Shown here: positions 64,000 through 64,000 of the stretch, in pieces | Layout of the letters: every line of letters starts with the position of its first letter | Numbering within the stretch: position 1 is the first letter of the stretch | From: Thermoguttaceae bacterium | GTDB taxonomy: Bacteria > Planctomycetota > Planctomycetia > Pirellulales > Thermoguttaceae | Length of the DNA stretch: 64,000 nucleotides | NCBI GenBank assembly: GCA_017407125.1 | Contig: JAFQXE010000045.1 | Span: 186,001 to 250,000, forward strand | Reading direction: 5' to 3' | Program-made: the position numbers and the translations under genes | The notes under the pieces: model-generated | What the model saw: the letters and a program-made list of their open reading frames with translations, nothing else | Databases searched by the model: none | Told to the model about the DNA's origin: nothing

Positions 64000-64000
64000 G

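Overview
The window is part of a tailed double-stranded DNA bacteriophage genome (free phage or prophage). It carries large and small terminase, a portal, a Mu gpF-like head protein, tail fibres with a chaperone, lysis candidates, and a replication/recombination set. Almost every gene is on the minus strand, tightly packed with ATGA/GTGA overlaps, so the map reads from right (63999) to left (1). Most genes have a clear AAGGAG-type ribosome binding site, so the host uses ordinary Shine-Dalgarno initiation. A stand-alone C-terminal glycyl-radical domain of anaerobic ribonucleotide reductase (13725-13907) points to an anaerobic, probably gut-type host. I cannot name the host from sequence alone; no ribosomal RNA or host gene is present.

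Layout in order of the minus strand. (1) 63999-54147: small genes separated by long, regularly built intergenic gaps. They include an amidoligase, a class-II glutamine amidotransferase-like protein, a DUF932 protein and hypotheticals. The exceptions are one plus-strand Sel1-repeat gene with its own sigma70-type promoter and two short plus-strand units that look like small RNAs. (2) 53995-46746: regulators, a RuvC-like resolvase, a YqaJ-type exonuclease with a probable single-strand annealing partner, and small zinc-ribbon proteins. (3) 46745-40610: a dUTPase, two GNAT-like proteins, and two odd degenerate 5-bp repeat arrays (41.9-42.3 kb and 46.3-46.7 kb). (4) 40587-38723: a DUF4373-type replication initiator with a possible internal origin, and a DnaC-like helicase loader. 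(5) 38597-21384: about 45 small overlapping genes dominated by Lar-like zinc ribbons, YopX-domain proteins, an ImmA/IrrE peptidase, a DNA adenine methylase and shuffled hypothetical modules. (6) 21320-18339: two sigma-70-like factors, an HTH protein and a ParB/methylase fusion. (7) 18314-1: the late module, with TerS, TerL and portal. It continues with a set of small proteins sharing an N-terminal PLEKPxFxxRF leader, a secreted protein, a papain-like peptidase, a DNA methylase, a holin candidate, a long coiled-coil fibre, two more fibre genes, a GT25-GT11 glycosyltransferase fusion, a gp36-like protein and a Mu gpF-like head protein cut by the window edge.

The genes fit a coherent programme. 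Early small proteins (many plausibly anti-restriction, with methylases as self-protection) are followed by recombination and replication, then the phage's own sigma-like regulators next to the packaging and structural genes. The most unusual points are: a repeated intergenic grammar with a shared promoter-like motif (nine sites); about 15 Lar-like zinc-ribbon genes; the NrdD-tail minigene; the two-domain glycosyltransferase in the fibre cassette; the degenerate pentamer arrays; and plus-strand small RNA candidates in an otherwise one-stranded genome. No integrase, complete tRNA, CRISPR array or insertion sequence was recognised.
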